Source: Acholeplasmatales bacterium DTU056 | GTDB taxonomy: Bacteria; Bacillota_I; Bacilli_A; ML615J-28; CAG-698 | NCBI GenBank assembly: GCA_001512985.1 | Contig: LFRX01000005.1 | Coordinates: 6,786-14,995 of the forward strand | Reading direction: 5' to 3' | Length of the DNA: 8,210 nucleotides | In this document: positions 5,717 to 8,210 of the stretch, piece by piece | How the letters are laid out: each line of letters starts with the position of its first letter | How positions within the stretch are numbered: position 1 is the stretch's first letter | Notes under the pieces: model-generated | The model's input: the letters and a program-made list of their open reading frames with translations, nothing else | Told to the model about the DNA's origin: nothing | Database searches by the model: none | Position numbers and translations under genes: made by a program

Positions 5717-6683
5717 AGTATCCCCTCGAGATAATTCCAAATATAATAAATAAAATACTAAATCCTAGGGACAAATAATCAAATGTTTTAAATTGAAGCA
5801 CATACAATTTAGTTCGTTTTTCTCCAGGAATATATCCCCGTGCCTCCATCGCATTGGCTAATTCTTCAGCCCGCTTAAATGATACAATAAACATTGGAAT
5901 TAATAATGAAATAATTTGCACAACTTTTTGTCCAATATTTCCTTCTTTAAAATCTACCCCACGTGATGCTTGAGCTTTTAAAATTCGATCAGCTTCATTA
6001 ATTAATGTTGGAATAAATCGTAGGGCAATAGAAATCATCATTGCTAAAATACTTGTTTTTAGGCCAATTTTTTCAAGTGGACTTAACACACTTTCTAATC
6101 CATTATTTAAATCTGTTGGTTTAGTTGTTAATGTTAATAATGATGAAATTAAAATCAAGGCAATTATTCTTACAATAACAAATCCGGCTGTGATTAATCC
6201 TTTGCTATAAACCTCTATGGTATAATTAAATAATACCCTTGTTGTAATAACTTCAGATTGTAAATATAAACTCATTAGCATAAATGCTATTAGTAACAAT
6301 AATTTAAATTTCTTAATAAATTTAATTATTATGAAATAACTTATTAAAAGAATAACTGAGATTGACAAAGTTAAAACAGTCATTGTAAGAGAAAATGATG
6401 CTAATTTTGTCCCTACTTTGTTAAATAACACTTGAAAAATAGTTGTAAAAAATAGCAAGAACAACATCATTCTCAGACTTTTTAAAAATTTTGCAAGTGG
6501 AATTTTAGTTGATAAAACTAATAATAATACGAAACCAAAAAATCCAATTAAAATATATAGGTTTTTTATTAAAAAAACACCTATCATTAATAAAAACAAT
6601 GAAATTATTTTGGTACGAGGATCTAGGCGATGCATCCATGAATTAGTATCAAAATATTGACCAAATACTACTTTGTTATTCAT
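5700..6683 (-). CDS. ecfT: ECF transporter transmembrane coupling subunit EcfT
   Basis: Membrane scaffold that links the two Ecf ATPases to exchangeable substrate-binding S components for vitamins, metals or other micronutrients. The 327-residue protein is very hydrophobic, with segments at about 26-58, 71-88, 98-119, 127-141, 167-186, 211-228, 254-269 and 302-318. Two cytoplasmic coupling motifs are present: AQASRG (237-242) and AMEARG (278-283). Family signatures TNSWMHRLDPRTK (13-25) and TTKPTDL (186-192) are also present. It is about 60 residues longer than the usual 265 or so; the surplus lies at about 95-147 and looks like an extra membrane hairpin with a basic loop (KFIKKFK). I chose ATG 6683-6681 over GTG 6692 because AGGTG (6694-6690) lies 6 nt before it. 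It overlaps ecfA2 by 8 nt and truA by 17 nt. Confidence 0.95.
   Translation of the reverse strand: MNNKVVFGQYFDTNSWMHRLDPRTKIISLFLLMIGVFLIKNLYILIGFFGFVLLLVLSTKIPLAKFLKSLRMMLFLLFFTTIFQVLFNKVGTKLASFSLTMTVLTLSISVILLISYFIIIKFIKKFKLLLLIAFMLMSLYLQSEVITTRVLFNYTIEVYSKGLITAGFVIVRIIALILISSLLTLTTKPTDLNNGLESVLSPLEKIGLKTSILAMMISIALRFIPTLINEADRILKAQASRGVDFKEGNIGQKVVQIISLLIPMFIVSFKRAEELANAMEARGYIPGEKRTKLYVLQFKTFDYLSLGFSILFIIFGIISRGYFANTV
5722..5727 (-). promoter_or_regulatory. Strong ribosome binding site supporting a TTG start of truA
   Basis: GAGGGG is placed 5 nt upstream of TTG 5716-5714 and lies within the last codons of ecfT. It makes this non-ATG start more likely than the TTG at 5740. Confidence 0.65.
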
Positions 6684-7551
6684 TTTTATCACCTAGTTTT
6701 CTTTTTAACTCACAATAAGCGTCATATGCCGTATATTGACAGACATCTAAATCAATATTTAATTTATTACGAATATTACGCATAATTTGCATAACTTCTG
6801 GATAATCAAGATTATATGTCTCTTTTAAATCTTCACGTAAAAATAACTCATTTTTTGGACCATCAAATACAACTTGTCCTTTTTTCATCACGATAACTCG
6901 TTTGCAAAAACGACCAACTACATCCATATCATGAGTAATCAAAATAATTGTTTTATTTTTTTCAGTATTTAACTTTTCTAAAAACAATAATAATTCTTCT
7001 TTAGTTTTCGGATCTAATCCAACCGTTGGTTCGTCTAAAACCACAACTTGTGGATCAGACGCAATTATCCCTGCAATCGCTACTTTTCGCATTTGTCCAC
7101 CACTTAAAGTAAATGGAGAACGATTAAGCAATTCTTCTTCTAAACCAACGATTTTAGCAGCTTCAATAGCTCTTTCTCTAGCTTCCTCTAAAGAATAGCC
7201 GAAGTTTTTTGGACCAAACATAATATCAGTTAAAACTGTTTCTTCAAATATTTGATATTCTGGGAATTGAAAAACCAACCCAACTTGTTTTCGGATATTT
7301 TTTAATTTAAATTTTGGTTTAGCAGTAATTACTTTATCATCAATGATGACTTTCCCTGTAGTAGGAAGATTTAAAGCGTTCATTAATTGAACTAGCGTGC
7401 TTTTCCCACTACCAGTGTGCCCAACAATCGCAATAAATTCCCCTGAAAAATCAATATGTAAATTGATATCACGAAGAATAAAATTAATTGGTAGGCGTTT
7501 TTTTCGTGGTATATAATATGCAAAACTTACTTCTTGAAAGTTAATTCCCAT
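6676..7551 (-). CDS. ecfA2: ECF transporter ATPase subunit EcfA2
   Basis: One of two ABC ATPases that power the ECF vitamin/micronutrient transporter at the inner face of the membrane. Full length at 291 residues. Motifs run in the normal order: Walker A GHTGSGKST (44-52), Q-loop VFQFPEYQIF (93-102), signature LSGGQMRKVA (149-158), Walker B VVVLDEPTVGLD (169-180) and H-loop ITHD (205-208, His207). The C-terminal extension (about 240-291) is the ECF-type region. The QMRKVA signature and FQFPE Q-loop fit EcfA2 better than EcfA1. The ATG has GAGG 7 nt upstream. It overlaps ecfA1 by 25 nt and ecfT by 8 nt, so the three subunits are probably made in coupled fashion. Confidence 0.96.
   Translation of the reverse strand: MGINFQEVSFAYYIPRKKRLPINFILRDINLHIDFSGEFIAIVGHTGSGKSTLVQLMNALNLPTTGKVIIDDKVITAKPKFKLKNIRKQVGLVFQFPEYQIFEETVLTDIMFGPKNFGYSLEEARERAIEAAKIVGLEEELLNRSPFTLSGGQMRKVAIAGIIASDPQVVVLDEPTVGLDPKTKEELLLFLEKLNTEKNKTIILITHDMDVVGRFCKRVIVMKKGQVVFDGPKNELFLREDLKETYNLDYPEVMQIMRNIRNKLNIDLDVCQYTAYDAYCELKRKLGDKNE
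6690..6694 (-). promoter_or_regulatory. Ribosome binding site deciding the ecfT start
   Basis: AGGTG overlaps the in-frame GTG at 6692 and stands 6 nt before the ATG at 6683-6681, so translation should begin at the ATG. Confidence 0.7.
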
Positions 7552-8210
7552 AATACATCCTCTAATTCTTCTTTTCGATTTATTTGATAATCTTGTTCAA
7601 TAAATTCACTGATTTTCATAACTTCTAAAATATCTAAATTACTATTACGTAAAACTTCTTTTTGTTTAAAGACTTTTTGCGGTGTACCGTCTAAAACAAT
7701 TTGTCCATCATTCATTACTAAAATACGATCCGCGTTAATTCCTTCAATTAAGTTATGGGTAATCGTAATAATAGTTTTTGTTCCTTTTAATTTATTAATA
7801 ACTTCATTTACTTCAAATACGCCTTTCGGATCAAGCATCGAAGTGGCTTCATCAAAAATAATTACTTCCGGATCCATCGCTAATACTCCAGCAATCGCCA
7901 CTCGTTGTTTTTCTCCACCGCTTAAATTTTCGGGATTATGGTCTAAAAAACTATCCATCGAAACTAATTTAGAATAATAATCGATTCGTTGTAACATCTC
8001 TTCTCGTGGGAAACAGCGATTTTCAAGACCAAAGGCAATGTCATCTTGAACTGTTACTCCAACAAATTGATTATCAGGATTTTGAAAAACAATCCCAATT
8101 TTTTGACGCAAACGATCGATACTTTGGCTATTAAATAATTCGCCATCGATATAAATTTCTCCGCTGCTTGGAAATAATAATCCAACGATTAATTTAGCTA
8201 ATGTACTTTT
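7527..8210 (-). CDS. ecfA1: ECF transporter ATPase subunit EcfA1, 5'-truncated by window edge
   Basis: Partner ATPase of EcfA2 in the ECF module. The frame is open to base 8210 and begins there with KSTLAKLIVGLLFP, the tail of the Walker A motif, so roughly the first 40 residues and the start codon lie outside. In the 227 visible residues I see the Q-loop VFQNPDNQF (41-49), signature LSGGEKQRVA (96-105), Walker B VIIFDEAT (116-123), D-loop MLDP and H-loop ITHN (150-153, His152). The NPDNQ Q-loop is typical of EcfA1. An internal TTG at 8111 is a codon within the protein, not its start. The stop lies 25 nt inside ecfA2. The gene order ecfA1-ecfA2-ecfT-truA is the standard Bacillota arrangement, often downstream of rplQ. 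Confidence 0.95.
   Translation of the reverse strand, partial: KSTLAKLIVGLLFPSSGEIYIDGELFNSQSIDRLRQKIGIVFQNPDNQFVGVTVQDDIAFGLENRCFPREEMLQRIDYYSKLVSMDSFLDHNPENLSGGEKQRVAIAGVLAMDPEVIIFDEATSMLDPKGVFEVNEVINKLKGTKTIITITHNLIEGINADRILVMNDGQIVLDGTPQKVFKQKEVLRNSNLDILEVMKISEFIEQDYQINRKEELEDVLWELTFKK

Noticed and set aside
5560..5778. Open frame on the plus strand of 72 codons
   Set aside because: Antisense to truA and ecfT, no recognisable protein or start signal.
8109..8111. TTG as a possible start of a short ABC ATPase
   Set aside because: The frame continues upstream to the window edge and encodes the Walker A tail KST, so the codon is internal.

Overview
The window is a stretch of housekeeping DNA from an AT-rich, low-GC Gram-positive (Bacillota/Mollicutes-type) bacterium. 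All ten genes lie on the minus strand, so transcription runs from base 8210 towards base 1. The gene content (Ecf vitamin transporter module, RicT/YaaT, the tmk-holB-yaaT-yabB-rsmI order) is typical of Bacilli and relatives. The genetic code looks standard: every tryptophan codon I checked (cysK, terB-like gene, ricT, ecfT) is TGG, and TGA is the stop of both holB and ricT. This argues against a Mycoplasma/Spiroplasma code and fits Acholeplasma-, Haloplasma-, Izemoplasma- or Erysipelotrichales-like lineages. The exact taxon cannot be fixed from this window.

Transcription unit 1 (8210 down to about 4945) is ecfA1 (5' end cut off by the window edge) - ecfA2 - ecfT - truA. These genes overlap by 25, 8 and 17 nt, so they are probably translationally coupled. 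The first three encode the shared energising module of an energy-coupling-factor (ECF) transporter: two ATPases and the transmembrane coupler. No substrate-binding S component is present here. truA makes a tRNA pseudouridine synthase and probably starts at a TTG codon. A clear intrinsic terminator begins at the truA stop codon.

Transcription unit 2 (about 4891 down to 336) starts with an extended -10 promoter and runs tmk - holB - ricT - yabB - TerB-like gene - rsmI. It mixes dTTP synthesis, the clamp loader delta' subunit, an Fe-S RNA-processing cofactor and two RNA methyltransferases. It is a shortened form of the Bacillus tmk-yaaQ-yaaR-holB-yaaT-yabA-yabB-yazA-yabC cluster: yaaQ, yaaR, yabA and yazA are absent, and a small TerB-like protein sits where yazA would be. 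A second promoter, with a perfect extended -10 inside an 8-bp inverted repeat, lies just before the TerB-like gene.

Transcription unit 3 (339 down to 1, cut off by the window edge) is cysK/cysM-like O-acetylserine sulfhydrylase with its own promoter. There are no RNA genes, mobile elements, CRISPR arrays or long gene-free stretches; the largest gap is about 130 nt (4849-4978). I found no obviously new system. The points most worth a second look are the TerB-like gene and its palindromic promoter, the apparent extra membrane hairpin in EcfT, the compact N-terminus of CysK, and the fusion of two conserved Bacillus gene clusters at the truA/tmk terminator.
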